Source of the DNA: RI-153 sp963721725
GTDB lineage: Bacteria; Chloroflexota; Anaerolineae; Caldilineales; Caldilineaceae
Assembly: GCA_963721725.1 (NCBI GenBank)
Contig: CAVRLX010000019.1
Location: forward strand, 1 to 64,000
Length of the DNA stretch: 64,000 bases
Direction of reading: 5' to 3'
In this document: positions 35,860 through 44,658 of the stretch, one piece after another
Position numbering within the stretch: the stretch's first letter is position 1
Layout: every line of letters starts with the position of its first letter
Position numbers and translations under genes: made by a program
Notes under the pieces: generated by a model
What the model was told of the DNA's origin: nothing
Seen by the model: the letters and a program-made list of their open reading frames with translations, nothing else
Database searches by the model: none

Positions 35860-36753
35860 ATGACTATACGCCAAAAAGTTCTCGTCACCGGGGCGTCCGG
35901 CTATATTGCCAGTTTGATGTTGCCAGCACTGCGCGAACGGTATGATCTGACGCTGCTCGACGTTAAAACCACGGACCGCAACGGGGACGAGGTGGCGGGC
36001 GTCCAGATCGCCGATCTCACCGACAAAAATCGTGACGGCTACCGTTCCTTTTTCGAGGGCATGGACGCAGTAATTCATCTAGGCTTTATTAACACCCATG
36101 ACAAAGAAAACCTGGATCGCTATTTCGGCAACGAGATGATCAACGTGCAAATGGCCTATAATGTCTTCCAAGTGGCCTGGGAAGCCAACGTGCGCCGGGT
36201 AGTCATGGCGAGTTCCAACCATGCTGCCGACTATTACGAGCCGCTGATTTTGAAGCACGAGTGGGATTTTGTAACGCCGGAGATGCGCGCGCTTTCTGAT
36301 AACTATTACGGCTGGGCGAAAGAGGTCTATGAGCATTTGGGCTTTGTCTTTGCCACTGGCGCGGTAACCGGTCGCCCGCTAGAGAACGTGCAAGTACGCA
36401 TCGGCGGCCCGCGCGAGACGGATCTGGACACTATCGAAAAGGGCGATCTAGTGCGTATGCGGCGTGCGTTGGCGGTCTATCTCAGCGCACGAGATCTGTC
36501 ACAGCTTTTCATCAAGGCCATTGAAACCGAGGACATTGGCGACGCCCAGGGCGTGCCCTTCCAGATCGTCTACGGCATCAGTGGCAACGATCAGGCGTTT
36601 TGGGGATCGGCAAACGCACGGCGTGTGCTGGGTTACGCGCCCGAAGATAATAGCGAGATCAAGTTCAGCGAAAAGATCCGCGAACACATCCGCGAGCGGA
36701 GAAGCAGAAATAAACCGCGAAGGCACAAAGGAGAGAGCGATTTCCAGAAATAG
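35860..36753 (+). CDS. NAD-dependent epimerase/dehydratase (uronate dehydrogenase-like SDR)
   Basis: 297 residues from ATG 35860 (GAGAAGAAAAA upstream). The Rossmann motif is 'VLVTGASGYIASLMLPAL'. 'HLGFINTHDKENLD' and 'RRVVMASSNHAADYYEP' lead to 'DNYYGWAKEVYEHLG', the catalytic YxxxK. The pattern with 'SSNH' and 'NYYGWAK' is that of uronate dehydrogenase-like SDRs, which oxidise hexuronates to aldarolactones; substrate assignment is tentative. The last ~17 residues, basic ('RSRNKPRRHKGESDFQK'), read into repeat-like DNA and are probably not native. Confidence 0.75.
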   Translation: MTIRQKVLVTGASGYIASLMLPALRERYDLTLLDVKTTDRNGDEVAGVQIADLTDKNRDGYRSFFEGMDAVIHLGFINTHDKENLDRYFGNEMINVQMAYNVFQVAWEANVRRVVMASSNHAADYYEPLILKHEWDFVTPEMRALSDNYYGWAKEVYEHLGFVFATGAVTGRPLENVQVRIGGPRETDLDTIEKGDLVRMRRALAVYLSARDLSQLFIKAIETEDIGDAQGVPFQIVYGISGNDQAFWGSANARRVLGYAPEDNSEIKFSEKIREHIRERRSRNKPRRHKGESDFQK

Positions 36754-36817
36754 AACATGGATTTTCGCAGATCTGCAAGACTCTGATATCTGTGCAAATC
36801 TGCTAAATCCGTAGTAA

Positions 36818-36894
36818 CGATCCAGATGCGACGCACTCGCCAGGCGTAGAGTGGTTGTGAAAGCTTGTGCGGCGAGTGCATCACACCTGGATCG
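36818..36894. repeat. Dispersed palindromic element, GTGCGACGCAC family (copy 3, full)
   Basis: Two 24-nt arms (36818-36841 and 36871-36894) pair at 21 of 24 positions; the three differences are transition-type. This is the best preserved two-armed copy and resembles a small MITE-like palindrome. Confidence 0.65.
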
Positions 36895-36952
36895 TATACT
36901 AATTCGTATGCTATTTCTCTCTGTTCTTGGCGTCTTTGTGGTGAATTTTCTA

Positions 36953-37153
36953 TCAGCCATTGTCAGGGGCCGGTCGAGATGCTTCTTCGTCCGGGATGGG
37001 AGGATCGGCAGCGGGCGTCGTCGCTTCTTCTTTGTTCGCTTCTGCGTGGAAGCGAGCGATGGATTGATGCACGTCTTTGCGCCGCTGGCCCAGTTTGCGA
37101 CCCAGCGTCTTGGCAAAGCTATCCAACGGGTTATCTTTCTTTTCTTTTGCCAC
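36953..37153 (-). CDS. Small basic/acidic hypothetical protein, 66 aa
   Basis: GTG 37153 has an excellent AAGGAG 6 nt upstream. The product starts MAKEKKDNPLDSFAKTLGRK, is highly charged, has a basic N-terminal half and a Pro/Ala/Glu-rich disordered tail, and lacks membrane segments. No family recognised. It is divergent from the M20 peptidase gene 106 bp away. An in-frame upstream start at 37246 lacks a ribosome-binding site. Confidence 0.55.
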   Translation of the reverse strand: MAKEKKDNPLDSFAKTLGRKLGQRRKDVHQSIARFHAEANKEEATTPAADPPIPDEEASRPAPDNG

Positions 37154-37259
37154 GGTCAACTCCTTTGGGATGGGGTTGTGAATGTCTGTAATGAGTTTAT
37201 CACACGCCACACCCTTCTCATCAAACAGCCCTTTCGGGCATATCAAGAAACGAGATGCG

Positions 37260-38642
37260 ATGTTGATAGATCCGCTCTTGCAACGCTTGTTTGACGCGGT
37301 GGACGCCAGCCGCGACGAACTGATTCAACTCCACCAACAGTTGGTGCAGATCCCCACGATCAACACTGGCGCCGCGGACAGCGGCAACGAAACCGCGGCC
37401 TGCCGCTTCTTGGCCGAACGACTCGACGCCGACGGCATCGAATCCACAGTGGTGGAATCGGCTCCCACACGCGGCAATTTGGTGGCGCAATTGGGCAACA
37501 GCAATGGACCGTCGCTGCTGCTCATGTCGCATGTGGATGTGGTGCCGATTGAAGACGAGAGCCGCTGGCAGCGCCCGCCCTTCAGCGGCGAGATTATCAA
37601 CGACACCATCTATGGGCGCGGCAGCGACGACGCCAAATCGCTGGCCTCCACCGGGGCAATGACGCTAATTTTGCTCCAACGCATGGGCATTGAACTACAC
37701 GGCGAGGTGCGCTTTCTGGCCGCCGCCGACGAGGAATCGGGTGGTCGCTATGGGATTGGCTGGCTGGCACAGCATCACCCAGAACTAGTGCGGACGGATT
37801 ACGCCATCAACGAAGGCGGCGGCATGCCCATGCAGACCGAAGCCGGGCTGGCCTATCCCATCTGTATTGGCGAAAAAGGGCGCATGGAGGCCCATTTCAC
37901 CATTCACGGGCGCAGCGGGCACGCGGCGCGGCCCTGGAGCGCCGACAACGCGCTTTATAAGCTGGCGGAATTGCTGCAACGCATTGAGACGTACCAGCCC
38001 GACATTGATCTGCGCCTGCCCCTGTTTGATCATCTCCATCTGTTTGGGATTAGCCAACAGCCCACGCCGGAGACGGTGGACAACATGATCGCGGATCTGC
38101 ATAAGCGCAATCCCAATGTGGCGGGCAGCCTGACTGCGCTCTCGCGTATGTCGATTGCGCCCAGCATGGTCAACGCTGGCATCAAATCCAACAGCATCCC
38201 CGCCGCCGCCAGCCTCACCTGCGATATTCGCACGCTGCCCCATCAGGACGAAGCCTATGTGCGCGGTCAATTGGAGGGGTTAATGGCGGGCATCGACGGT
38301 GTGGACCTGCGGCTGAATGTGACCGCACAGGCCAATGCCTCGGATTATGACACGCCGTTTATCGCCCAATTGCAACAGGCCACGTCCCTGGCGCTGGGCA
38401 ACGACGATCTGCGCTGGCTGCCCAATGTGACGATTGGCTTCACCGATTCGCGCGAAGTGCGCCCGCTGGGGACACAGGTCTACGGCTTTTCGCCGCTGCT
38501 GCCCGGCTCCGATCCCGTGCGGGCGGGCGTCCACGGTGTGGATGAATCGTTCGAGATCGACAATCTGATCTTCCGCACCAAGATGAACCTGGCGCTGGTC
38601 TATTTGATGTTGGGCAAGCGGGCAGAGGAGAATCATGCGTAA
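37260..38642 (+). CDS. M20-family metallopeptidase (dipeptidase-like)
   Basis: 460 residues from ATG 37260. Dinuclear zinc hydrolase: metal ligands in 'LLLMSHVDVVP' (His91, with Asp93), 'YGRGSDDAKSL' (Asp near 123), 'AAADEESGG' (general base Glu and metal Glu near 156-158) and a C-terminal His in 'AGVHGVDESFEI'. The dimerisation lid is intact ('KGRMEAHFTIHGRSGHAARP'). Members hydrolyse dipeptides, N-acyl amino acids or carbamoyl compounds; the substrate cannot be chosen from sequence. Cytoplasmic, no signal peptide. The stop lies at the edge of a GCGTAAT heptamer palindrome. Confidence 0.9.
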   Translation: MLIDPLLQRLFDAVDASRDELIQLHQQLVQIPTINTGAADSGNETAACRFLAERLDADGIESTVVESAPTRGNLVAQLGNSNGPSLLLMSHVDVVPIEDESRWQRPPFSGEIINDTIYGRGSDDAKSLASTGAMTLILLQRMGIELHGEVRFLAAADEESGGRYGIGWLAQHHPELVRTDYAINEGGGMPMQTEAGLAYPICIGEKGRMEAHFTIHGRSGHAARPWSADNALYKLAELLQRIETYQPDIDLRLPLFDHLHLFGISQQPTPETVDNMIADLHKRNPNVAGSLTALSRMSIAPSMVNAGIKSNSIPAAASLTCDIRTLPHQDEAYVRGQLEGLMAGIDGVDLRLNVTAQANASDYDTPFIAQLQQATSLALGNDDLRWLPNVTIGFTDSREVRPLGTQVYGFSPLLPGSDPVRAGVHGVDESFEIDNLIFRTKMNLALVYLMLGKRAEENHA

Positions 38643-38735
38643 TTCGTAATGCGCAGGCTACCTTGACGAATCAACACCAAGCTGCGAGACTCGCTCATCA
38701 ACCTGACAATACGCATTACGCATTATCCATATTCA
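38638..38735. repeat. Heptamer inverted repeat between peptidase and aldolase genes
   Basis: Left arm ATGCGTAATTCGTAATGCGC near 38636-38655 and right arm ATACGCATTACGCATTA near 38711-38727 are made of ATGCGTA/TACGCAT heptamers. The long spacer shows no gene. Confidence 0.5.
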
Positions 38736-38762
38736 TCACCCACCACACACACGAGGAAAACG

Positions 38763-39518
38763 ATGAAGATCAACACAGCGAAACAAAAGATGCTCGACGG
38801 ACAACCGGCCTTTGGCTTCGGCATGGGGCTGGGATCGATTCTGGCGACGGAGGTGCTGAGCCAGAGTGGCATCGACTTTTTACTCATCGACCGTCAACAC
38901 GGTTCGTGGGGCGAAGACAGCACAGTGGCGGCGCTGGTCGCCATGAACGCTGGATCGGCAGTGCCGATGGCGCGTGTTTCGCGCAACGACTATACCATGA
39001 TCGGTCGCCTGTTGGACGAGGGCATGATGGGGATTGTGGTGCCTATGGTCCACACGGCCGCCGACGCGAAGCAGGCCGCCGACGCCTGTCACTTCCCGCC
39101 CGCCGGGGATCGCTCATGGGGCTGGGGGCGGGCGCGCATGTATGGCGACGACTACGCCGAATGGATCAGCCAGCAGCTATTCGTGGCAATTCAGATCGAG
39201 AGCGCCCAAGCTGTGGAAAACGCCGAAGCGATCATGGCGACGCCGGGCATCGACGGCTGCTGGCTTGGCCCGTCGGATCTGGCCCTCTCTATGGGCATCC
39301 ACCCCGGCAAGATGGATGGGAACGACGAACACATGCGCGCGCTAGAGAAAGTTGTGCAGGCGTGCCGCAACACGGGCAAGATCCCCGGTGTGGCCGGGCG
39401 CAGTTTGGCCGATGCAAAACAGCGGGCCAGCATGGGCTTCCAATTCATTACGATTGCTGGCGACATTGGCTTTTTGATCAGCGGCGCAGCGGCGGCGATT
39501 GCGGCCATGCAGGAGTAG
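38763..39518 (+). CDS. HpcH/HpaI-type aldolase
   Basis: 251 residues, intact. The metal-dependent pyruvate aldolase fold has 'FLLIDRQHGSWGEDSTVAAL', 'GIVVPMVHTAADAKQAADAC', 'VAIQIESAQAVENAEAIMA' and 'CWLGPSDLALSMGI'. Key acids (E in IQIES, D in GPSDLA) are in place; the usual 'DxEH' is replaced by 'DRQH', as in the rhamnonate/keto-deoxy-acid aldolase branch. A second paralogue sits at 14125. Likely role: cleavage of a 2-keto-3-deoxy sugar acid to pyruvate and an aldehyde. Confidence 0.88.
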   Translation: MKINTAKQKMLDGQPAFGFGMGLGSILATEVLSQSGIDFLLIDRQHGSWGEDSTVAALVAMNAGSAVPMARVSRNDYTMIGRLLDEGMMGIVVPMVHTAADAKQAADACHFPPAGDRSWGWGRARMYGDDYAEWISQQLFVAIQIESAQAVENAEAIMATPGIDGCWLGPSDLALSMGIHPGKMDGNDEHMRALEKVVQACRNTGKIPGVAGRSLADAKQRASMGFQFITIAGDIGFLISGAAAAIAAMQE

Positions 39519-39587
39519 CAGAGGAGATTGGGTGATGAGGGGTAATTGATACACCTCAATTCTTACTCATCCACTCTCTGCAAAAAA

Positions 39588-39620
39588 CAAGAGCCATCTC
39601 GAAGTGCGAGATGGCTCTTG
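39588..39620. repeat. Perfect 14-bp hairpin after the aldolase gene
   Basis: CAAGAGCCATCTCG (39588-39601) and its complement (39607-39620) with a 5-nt loop. The T tract is on the minus-strand side (plus A6 at 39582-39587), but the hairpin may still end the aldolase transcript. Confidence 0.6.
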
Positions 39621-39752
39621 TATCTTCCCTAGCGTTTCCGGGGAAAAGGTGATCGCGCCGGGGATGCGCGATCACTTGACGACACTATAACACGCCCCTT
39701 CAAGTCCGTTGTCAGCGAAGTGCGGATTGAGTCTACATCGAATAGATGATGC

Positions 39753-39773
39753 CATATGGGGGTTTCCCCCCAT
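39753..39773. repeat. Short hairpin upstream of the DUF1684 gene
   Basis: CATATGGGGG and its complement around a very short loop, ending about 24 nt before ATG 39800. It may affect translation start. Another hairpin, GTGATCGCG/CGCGATCAC, lies at about 39650-39676. Confidence 0.45.
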
Positions 39774-39799
39774 ATGAAGCTACTACCCAGAGGGAAGTC

Positions 39800-40636
39800 A
39801 TGACCACGATACCAATTGAACAGCCCTATATCGACGAAATTCAAGAATGGCATCAGAACCGTATTGCAGATCTACGCGCTGCCGACGGCTGGCTGACTCT
39901 GGCTGGACTTTTCTGGTTGGAACCAGGCCCCAACACCTTTGGCGGAGATCCGACCAACGATATCCTCTTTCCAACAGACAAGGCTGCGCCCTTCCTGGGC
40001 ACGTTTTATCTTTCGCCAGAGGGTGTGACCGTAGAGATCAACCCCCATGCTGAGGTCTGGCAGGGGGACGAGCGGGTCAGCACACTGGCCCTGACCGACG
40101 ATAAAGGCACGCCCACCGTCCTCCGCCACGGCACGCTAAGTTGGTTCATTATCCGTCGCGGCGACCAAATGGGCGTGCGGCTGCGCGATAGCGAGAGCGA
40201 CTATTTGCACAATTTCCAAAGCATCGACACTTTCCCCATAGATGCGACGTGGCGGGTTGAAGCGACGTTGGAAGCCACAGACCCGCCGCGCGTGATTCCC
40301 ATGCCCACGATTTTGGGGACTGTCAGCCCCATGAGTTCGCCGGGCAAGCTGCGCTTTACGCTCAACGGCAGCGAATGTCAACTTGACGCATTCAGCGGCC
40401 ACAACGGCGCGCTGTCACTGGTCTTTGGCGATGCTTCCAATAACAACGAAACCTATGGCGGCGGGCGATTTCTCAGCGTAGATGCCGTGGATGGGGACGG
40501 GCGCACGGTGATTGACTTCAACCGGGCCTATAATCCTCCTTGTGCGTTTACGCCCTATGCCACTTGCCCGCGCCCCACGCCCGAAAACAAGCTGCCCATG
40601 CGCGTTTTGGCCGGCGAAAAGAACTATCACGCATAG
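39800..40636 (+). CDS. DUF1684 family protein
   Basis: 278 residues from ATG 39800. The ends match DUF1684 closely: N-terminal 'WHQNRIADLRAADGWLTLAG' and C-terminal 'VIDFNRAYNPPCAFTPYATC' followed by 'PRPTPENKLPMRVLAGEKNY', with the conserved 'NPPCAFTPYATCP' block. The family is widespread, cytoplasmic and without proven function. No operon partner is close by. Confidence 0.85.
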   Translation: MTTIPIEQPYIDEIQEWHQNRIADLRAADGWLTLAGLFWLEPGPNTFGGDPTNDILFPTDKAAPFLGTFYLSPEGVTVEINPHAEVWQGDERVSTLALTDDKGTPTVLRHGTLSWFIIRRGDQMGVRLRDSESDYLHNFQSIDTFPIDATWRVEATLEATDPPRVIPMPTILGTVSPMSSPGKLRFTLNGSECQLDAFSGHNGALSLVFGDASNNNETYGGGRFLSVDAVDGDGRTVIDFNRAYNPPCAFTPYATCPRPTPENKLPMRVLAGEKNYHA

Positions 40637-40948
40637 CGCAAAGTTACGTGGTTTGGCACAGAAGCGCTTGTCGGTGGTCGTCGATAGAGTATAAATACTG
40701 TACATTCATCATGCTCTATTAACATTCAGGGGAGCATACCCTGCATGTTTCCAGAGCGACATTTGAGGAAATTCTTCTCCACAATAGGCGGGGAATCCCC
40801 ACTATACAGAGTAGTTGGGTTGCTTCTACACTGTATAAACTAACTATAATCGAGCTAGAGTCGTTCTTATGCTGCTCCTATGATTCATCGTGACTCGTCG
40901 GCAGCGTTTTTTCGTTCTCATATGTAGGGCTAACGCCTAGAAATCTCT
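40637..40948. other. 312-bp intergenic region upstream of the receiver gene
   Basis: A perfect -10 box TATAAT (40845-40850) is present; the best -35 (TTGCTT, 40820-40825) is 19 bp away, so the promoter call is weak. A GGGGAATCCCC palindrome lies near 40791-40801. No gene or repeat-family member was found. Confidence 0.4.
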
Positions 40949-41329
40949 ATGAACCGATCAGACTCGATCAATATTTTGATTGCAGACGATAGCCGTGAGT
41001 TCCGCTCGATCCTGCGCCTTTTTTTGGAATACGCACAGGATATGAAAGTGGTGGGCGAAGCTGGAGATGGGTATGAATTGTTGGAAATGCTAAATCAGAT
41101 GCATCCAGATGTACTGTTGTTGGATATGCGGATGCCACGCATGTCTGGTTTAGAGGTTCTTGAACAACTCCAAGAGAAACAGACGGACGTCAAAGTTATC
41201 ATTATGTCAGCCCACGAAGGCTCTTTCTATGAGAATCAAGCCCTTTCCCGTGGGGCCACTCGTTATATTGTCAAAGGGGGCGCACCGGAAAAACTGGTGC
41301 AAACCATTCGCGAGGTTGCGGAAATGTAG
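40949..41329 (+). CDS. Stand-alone response regulator receiver (REC) protein
   Basis: 126 residues, a receiver domain with no output domain. Acidic pocket Asp13-Asp14, phosphoacceptor Asp59 ('LLLDMRMPRMSG'), switch Ser87 ('IIMSAHE') and Lys109 ('YIVKGG') are all present. Single-domain receivers work in phosphorelays, chemotaxis or protein-protein signalling. No histidine kinase is adjacent, so the partner is unknown. A strong bidirectional hairpin follows. Confidence 0.92.
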   Translation: MNRSDSINILIADDSREFRSILRLFLEYAQDMKVVGEAGDGYELLEMLNQMHPDVLLLDMRMPRMSGLEVLEQLQEKQTDVKVIIMSAHEGSFYENQALSRGATRYIVKGGAPEKLVQTIREVAEM

Positions 41330-41347
41330 AGGGTGTTTGGGGATATG

Positions 41348-41404
41348 AAAACTAACAGCAAAGGGTGAGGCGTGAATCATGCCTCACCCTTTGCTGTTAG
41401 TTTT
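41348..41404. terminator. 24-bp perfect hairpin, bidirectional terminator
   Basis: Arms 41348-41371 and 41381-41404 are exact complements with a 9-nt loop; A4 at one end and T4 at the other. It ends the receiver gene and faces the convergent SNase lipoprotein gene. Confidence 0.75.
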
Positions 41405-41405
41405 G

Positions 41406-41450
41406 GTAACTGTTCAGGTGCAACGCACTCGCCAGGACAAGATCAGGCTA
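41406..41450. repeat. Dispersed GTGCGACGCAC-family element (copy 4, one arm)
   Basis: Matches 10871-10915 at 40 of 45 positions, including CAGGACAAGATC. The second inverted arm is missing, so this copy is truncated. Confidence 0.6.
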
Positions 41451-41491
41451 ATAGATACTAGTTTTGCTAAATTCTTATATTCAAAGCCAGC

Positions 41492-42353
41492 TTACGGTTT
41501 CGGTGTTGGGGTTATCTTTATCACAGGTAGTGTCAATGGAGCCTGATCCACCTGGAAACGGGCAATCCAGCGCCCATCCGCCAGTTGATACCATGCCCCA
41601 TTTTCATTTCGTCCGGTTACGTCCACGGTCTGCCCAGCCGATACCTCACCCACCGCCGCATAGTCAGTGCCGGGCCCTTCGCGGCAAGTTGGCGTTGCGA
41701 TTGACGATGCCCTGGGACATCCCCCACATGCCCAGTCCACCCAACATAGCATCGGCCTGACGCATTCGCAATCGATCTTCGTGGCGCGTATCGGGTGCGC
41801 CGCTACCCACTTGAGCGTGTCCCTCACTCAGTAAAATTTCGTTAACCATGCGTCCATCGGGCAGGTAGACATAGCGCAACAGCCGCCCGGCGCTGTCTCG
41901 GTCGCTGCTATCTCGCTCCAAATAAACAGTTTGCCCGGCCACCAACGCTTCATTTTGAGCCGCAGCTTCCTCGGCATAGGACGCTCGCTCTTCCGGTCGG
42001 CTCAAGAGTAGATAGCGCACCTCCGCCGGAGAACCGTCAATTTCGACACCAATCGTGATGCCGTCGATAACGCTGACCACGGTCGCTGTGATCACGCCAT
42101 CGGGAAAGACCACAGGGGTGGGGGTAGGCAGCAGTGTCGGCGTTGGTGTGGCCGTCGGCAGCGGTGTGGCTGTGGATGTCTCGGTGGGTGGGGGCAAGAG
42201 AGTGGCTGTGGCTGTGGGAACGCTGCCCACCGCTTGGGGTGGTTCAGCGGCCCCTGTACAGGCCACCAACAGACCGCTCACCACACAGCAGATACCGAGA
42301 TTGATCCAATTCCGATACATTTTCAAGAGAGATGGAAAACTGATCGTGTACAT
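41492..42353 (-). CDS. SNase-like lipoprotein with C-terminal SH3b domain (frameshifted)
   Basis: About 286 residues after joining two frames. The N-terminus is a lipoprotein signal ('CCVVSGLLVACTG', lipobox LVAC), followed by a Pro/Thr-rich linker ('TATPLPTATPTPTLLPTPTP'). The SNase-like domain ('ITATVVSVIDGITIGVEIDG', 'EVRYLLLSRPEE') has a weakened DGDT motif (DGIT), so nuclease activity is doubtful. The C-terminal bacterial SH3 domain ('CREGPGTDYAAVGEVSAGQT', 'WYQLADGRWIARFQVD') would bind cell wall. One extra T at 41686-41687 (AA on plus) breaks the junction 'NRNANCREGPG'. The protein would be anchored outside the membrane. Confidence 0.8.
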
Positions 42354-42365
42354 CGTAGCTTTTCC

Positions 42366-43622
42366 TCAAGTGGATGTTGTTGAAACAGAGGGCGTGCCCC
42401 AATCCATGTGGCGCAACCGCCACCAAAAATGCACAATTGCCAGCAAGAGCAGCCCACCCACAGGCAAATAGAGGGGCGCAAATCCCACCCAGGCTACCAG
42501 TGGCAACGCCAACAGCGGCCCCAGCGCTGATCCACCGTCGGCCAGCGTGGCATAGACGCCAATGAACTGCTGTGGCGCAGCCGTGCGCAGCGCCACCCGG
42601 TTGGCAACCGCATCTAACGTGACGTTGATGCCAGGGCTAAGCAACAAGACGCCCACAAAAGCCAGCAGCGACACCCATCCGCCAAACCAGAGCGCCGCCG
42701 TAAGGCAACCCAACAGCAAGGTCATAAGCAGGGTTGCCAGCGGCAATTGCCCTACCCAGTCGGACAAGACGCCCACCAGCGGCCCCACCACCAGATCCGC
42801 CAGCCAGCGCGTTGCCAGCAAAGCCCCTGCCATCTGCCCCACACCCAGTAGCGAGAATCCTTGATCAACGCCAATATGGTCAGCCAAGAAAAGCGCGGCT
42901 GTTGCCACCAGGATCGCATCAAAGAAGAGCTTTAGCGCCCCGATCAAGACAGTCTGACCTTGCAAACTATCGTGCAAGAGCGCCCGCCAGCCCTCCCAAA
43001 AGCGCACATGCGGACGCCCAATGGGTGTTGCCGCCTCGGTTTGCGGCCAGCGCACTCGCCATGCCAGTGGCAATGCCATCAACGTTAGCCCGGTCACCAC
43101 AAGCACGGTGGTGCGATAGCCATAGTGGTCGAAGAGATAACCGCCAAGTAGCACGCTCAGCGCGCTGCCCGTGCGGATAATGCCCCAAAGTAGCCCCATA
43201 AGCCGCCCAGTCTGATGGTGACCGCCCCGCCACACAGCTTGATATCCACCCTGGCGCAGCCCAGACCAAGCAATGCCCCACCCCAGCCGGGCCAGCAAAA
43301 AGAGGCCAAATCCCCAGCCAGCGGCGTAGATCAGCGTGGTCAACACGCCCAAACCGGCAGCCATCACAAAGGGCCGGCGCGGCCCCAGCCGAGCAAAGAG
43401 CGTGCTCAACCAGGTGTTGGAAACCAGCCGCACCAGACGGTTAGCGCTCAAAAGTAGCCCTACCTGTTGCGGCGAAAATAGTAGATCTTCTGCTGCCAAC
43501 GGCAAAATGCCATAGAGCAATGAATCGCCCATAATCGCAAAACCAACCACCGTCGCCACCTGCACCACCGACCACCACGCCGCCGGGCTGGCGACTTCTG
43601 GCCCTTCCTGTGCTTGCTTCAT
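42366..43622 (-). CDS. Major facilitator superfamily transporter
   Basis: 418 residues from ATG 43622; an in-frame TTG at 43631 is the alternative. About 12 hydrophobic helices are present. The loop 2-3 motif of MFS appears as 'NTWLSTLFARLGPRRPFVMA' and the second-half equivalent as 'GVLSDWVGQLPLATLLM'. It is a proton-linked exporter or importer type, substrate unknown. It ends 12 bp before the start of the SNase lipoprotein gene, so the two may be cotranscribed. Confidence 0.88.
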   Translation of the reverse strand: MKQAQEGPEVASPAAWWSVVQVATVVGFAIMGDSLLYGILPLAAEDLLFSPQQVGLLLSANRLVRLVSNTWLSTLFARLGPRRPFVMAAGLGVLTTLIYAAGWGFGLFLLARLGWGIAWSGLRQGGYQAVWRGGHHQTGRLMGLLWGIIRTGSALSVLLGGYLFDHYGYRTTVLVVTGLTLMALPLAWRVRWPQTEAATPIGRPHVRFWEGWRALLHDSLQGQTVLIGALKLFFDAILVATAALFLADHIGVDQGFSLLGVGQMAGALLATRWLADLVVGPLVGVLSDWVGQLPLATLLMTLLLGCLTAALWFGGWVSLLAFVGVLLLSPGINVTLDAVANRVALRTAAPQQFIGVYATLADGGSALGPLLALPLVAWVGFAPLYLPVGGLLLLAIVHFWWRLRHMDWGTPSVSTTST

Positions 43623-43650
43623 CTTACCCAAGTTCTAGTGGATTGAATAG

Positions 43651-43680
43651 AAGACCCGCTGGCGTGGACCAGCGGGTTTT
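43651..43680. terminator. Hairpin terminator after the chelatase gene
   Basis: A 12-bp stem (43651-43662 with 43669-43680, one G-T pair) and 6-nt loop lie just past the minus-strand chlD end. On the minus strand it is followed by TCTTCTATT; on the plus strand by a T-rich tract. Confidence 0.6.
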
Positions 43681-43710
43681 CTTGGTTTCCTCAAAATGTA
43701 TCCGACGCGG

Positions 43711-44658
43711 CTATCCGCCGATCTCCTGTTTTACCGTACGCAGCAGTGTATCGGCGCGCAGATCGGGCAAGTTGTAACAGATGCCACCCATCGACTCTGC
43801 CAGGGCATGAGCCAAGCCGCGGTCAAAAGCGGCATGTTCCATGTTGATCACAATCGAGCGCACATTTTTGTCCTGTTGAAAGAGATCGGCCATGCGCATC
43901 GCTTCCTCCTGGGCGGGCATGCCGGTCATACTTACATTGCCAGCTCCATCCGTCAAGAGAATAACCAACGGGCGAATCTCGGCGTCGCGTCGTTGCGCCG
44001 CCTCAATCACTTGCCACGAGATAAGCAGGCCGCTGCTTAACGGCGTCTTGCCGCCCACGGGCAAATTTTTCAAGGCTTTTTGGGCCAAATCAACGCTGTT
44101 GGTGGGCGGCAAGACCACACGGGCCTTATCGCGCTGGAAGACCACCAGCCCCACTTGATCACGGCGCTGATAGGCATCCAGCAACAGGCTGAAGATCGCA
44201 CCTTTGGTGGCCTCCATGCGTTCGCTGGCTGCCATCGACCAACTTGCATCCACCACAAAGAGGATCAGGTTGCCTGTACGTCGCACGCGCACCTTGCGTT
44301 GCAGATCGCTCATGCGCAATTTCAGCGCCATTTTGCTATCTTCGGTTTTGGCGCGCTGCTGTTGAAAAGGCGCTGCCGCCCGCAACGTGGCATCAAACGC
44401 AATGTCGTCGGTTTTGTTGCCCGCCGGGCGTGATTTGATGTAGCGCCCGCGCTTGCGCTCTGTGCGGCTATACGAACGCTTGCCAGTCTGTTCACGCGTC
44501 ACCTTGTCCAACGGGGTGTCGATGCGCTTGGTCTCAAAAATCTCGCCCACGTTGACTGGTTTCTTGGCCCCTTTTTCGTCTCCCGACGAACGGCTCTGTT
44601 GCGGAGACGCATCGGGTTCGGCCATCCCACCTTCGCCACTTTCGGGCGACGCGCTCAT
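43711..44658 (-). CDS. Magnesium/cobalt chelatase VWA domain (ChlD C-terminal part, reached by frame change)
   Basis: This frame holds the VWA (integrin I) domain: MIDAS motif 'LFVVDASWSMAASERM', 'RDQVGLVVFQRDKARVVLPP', 'LPVGGKTPLSSGL' and 'LVILLTDGAGN'. A basic and acidic linker precedes it. An ATG at 44658 opens the frame and overlaps the end of the upstream AAA+ frame, so separate translation is possible. Joined to that frame at the A8 site (44682-44689), it gives a 689-residue ChlD-like protein of normal architecture (AAA+, linker, VWA). Such subunits insert Mg into protoporphyrin or Co into cobyrinate. No other chlorophyll gene is present, so cobalt is the more likely metal. Confidence 0.8.
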   Translation of the reverse strand: MSASPESGEGGMAEPDASPQQSRSSGDEKGAKKPVNVGEIFETKRIDTPLDKVTREQTGKRSYSRTERKRGRYIKSRPAGNKTDDIAFDATLRAAAPFQQQRAKTEDSKMALKLRMSDLQRKVRVRRTGNLILFVVDASWSMAASERMEATKGAIFSLLLDAYQRRDQVGLVVFQRDKARVVLPPTNSVDLAQKALKNLPVGGKTPLSSGLLISWQVIEAAQRRDAEIRPLVILLTDGAGNVSMTGMPAQEEAMRMADLFQQDKNVRSIVINMEHAAFDRGLAHALAESMGGICYNLPDLRADTLLRTVKQEIGG

